From NCBI GenBank assembly GCA_022510445.1, contig JAFLTN010000015.1, forward strand, positions 1 through 34,834: 34,834 bases of DNA, read 5' to 3'. Position 1 is the first letter of the stretch. Every line of letters starts with the position of its first letter. Positions 34,270-34,834 of this stretch are shown here, one piece after another. Below the pieces are notes generated by a model. It saw only the letters and a list, made by a program, of their open reading frames with translations, was not told where the DNA came from and did not search any database. The stretch is from Muribaculaceae bacterium (lineage in GTDB: Bacteria; Bacteroidota; Bacteroidia; Bacteroidales; Muribaculaceae). The position numbers and the translations under genes are program-made.

Positions 34270-34834
34270 TGTTGCTTTCATAGTCCTCATCATATTTTTG
34301 ATAGAGGAAATCATTATATGGGAATCTTTCTGCATGTATTTCTCGAGCCTTTTCATAAAGTAGTTCTTTCAAGGCATCGATATTGATGTGTTCTTTTGCT
34401 GATATGAAAACGCAGTTGTTGGCCATTTTCGACATCCAGGTCTCCCGAAATTCTTCGAGTGAAATATTCTCTTTTGTGGAAGGTGTGAGATCATCAGGAT
34501 CTTTGGGAGAATATTTGAAAGCATCAATTTTATTGAAGACCATGATAACAGGGATCGGATGCTCTCCGCAGACCTGGCGTAAGGTCTCGTTTACAACTTC
34601 TATCTGTTCTTCAAATCCGGGATGGGAAATATCAACCACATGCACCAATAAATCTGCTTCTCTGACTTCATCCAGAGTTGATTTGAAAGAGTCAACCAGG
34701 TTGGCGGGGAGTTTTCTAATAAAACCTACCGTATCAGTCAACAGGAATGGAAGATTGTCTATTATAACCTTTCTTACCGTTGTGTCTAAAGTTGCAAAAA
34801 GTTTGTTTTCTGCAAAAACCTCACTTTTACTAAG
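34259..34834 (-). CDS. hflX: GTPase HflX, C-terminal part, cut by the right edge
   Basis: The frame is open to the last base of the window, giving 191 codons. It shows LFATLDTTVRKV (switch I/G2 region), LLTDTVGFIRKLP (G3, DTVGF) and VFNKIDAF (G4, NKID), the order of an HflX/Obg-type G domain. HflX binds ribosomes and splits or rescues stalled ones. The N-terminal domain and Walker A motif lie beyond the edge. Its 3' end overlaps the start of the DUF4954 gene. Confidence 0.9.
   Translation of the reverse strand, partial: LSKSEVFAENKLFATLDTTVRKVIIDNLPFLLTDTVGFIRKLPANLVDSFKSTLDEVREADLLVHVVDISHPGFEEQIEVVNETLRQVCGEHPIPVIMVFNKIDAFKYSPKDPDDLTPSTKENISLEEFRETWMSKMANNCVFISAKEHINIDALKELLYEKAREIHAERFPYNDFLYQKYDEDYESNNAD

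Overview
The window looks like chromosome of a Bacteroidota bacterium, most likely a gut-type Bacteroidales (Muribaculaceae or a relative is possible, but the sequence alone does not settle the family). Reasons: gliding-family proteins GldE and GldH, a Bacteroidota-type LptD, a long PPi-dependent phosphofructokinase, RNase Y next to a RicT/PSP1 protein, DUF4369 and DUF4954 proteins, almost no Shine-Dalgarno sites, and several intergenic matches to the Bacteroidota housekeeping promoter (TTTG, 19-21 nt, TAnnTTTG). Nearly all genes are on the minus strand. Exceptions are tRNA-Cys and the nadC-yraN pair. No rRNA, insertion sequence, prophage, CRISPR array or integrase was seen, and no gene-free stretch exceeds 300 bases.

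Layout from left to right. At 1-424 a lipoprotein gene leaves the left edge (minus strand) and diverges from tRNA-Cys, whose terminator is followed by three 19-bp tandem repeats. At 425-8815 lie PPTase, gldE, a UvrD/RecB-type helicase-nuclease, a SUI1/eIF1-like protein, a phosphate-selective-type porin and a DUF4369 lipoprotein with a cysteine-less thioredoxin fold; transcription runs right to left. At 8979-13670 are a thioredoxin lipoprotein, PPi-PFK, and a glycosyltransferase plus flippase-like membrane protein. At 13866-17292 are groES-groEL and a secreted GH13 alpha-amylase. The plus-strand nadC-yraN pair (17392-18623) converges on cca.

At 18618-25353 a compact run of seven genes carries a small coiled-coil protein, zapA, rny, ricT, gldH, an M24 aminopeptidase and cca, combining cell division, mRNA decay, envelope and tRNA maturation. 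At 25446-30592 are lptD, an HD-domain hydrolase, ilvE and a tiny secreted protein resembling a type IX sorting domain. At 30677-34834 are rpsA, a DUF4954 beta-helix protein and the 3' part of hflX.

I did not find a clearly new multi-gene system. The points most worth a second look are: a perfect 32-bp palindrome that forms the ends of two convergent genes and gives both proteins the same C-terminus; a sigma-54-like -24/-12 element in front of groES; the rny-ricT-zapA arrangement with an N-terminal four-cysteine motif on RicT; the redox-dead thioredoxin-like lipoprotein paired with a porin; the freestanding sorting-domain-like secreted protein; and the tandem repeats after tRNA-Cys.
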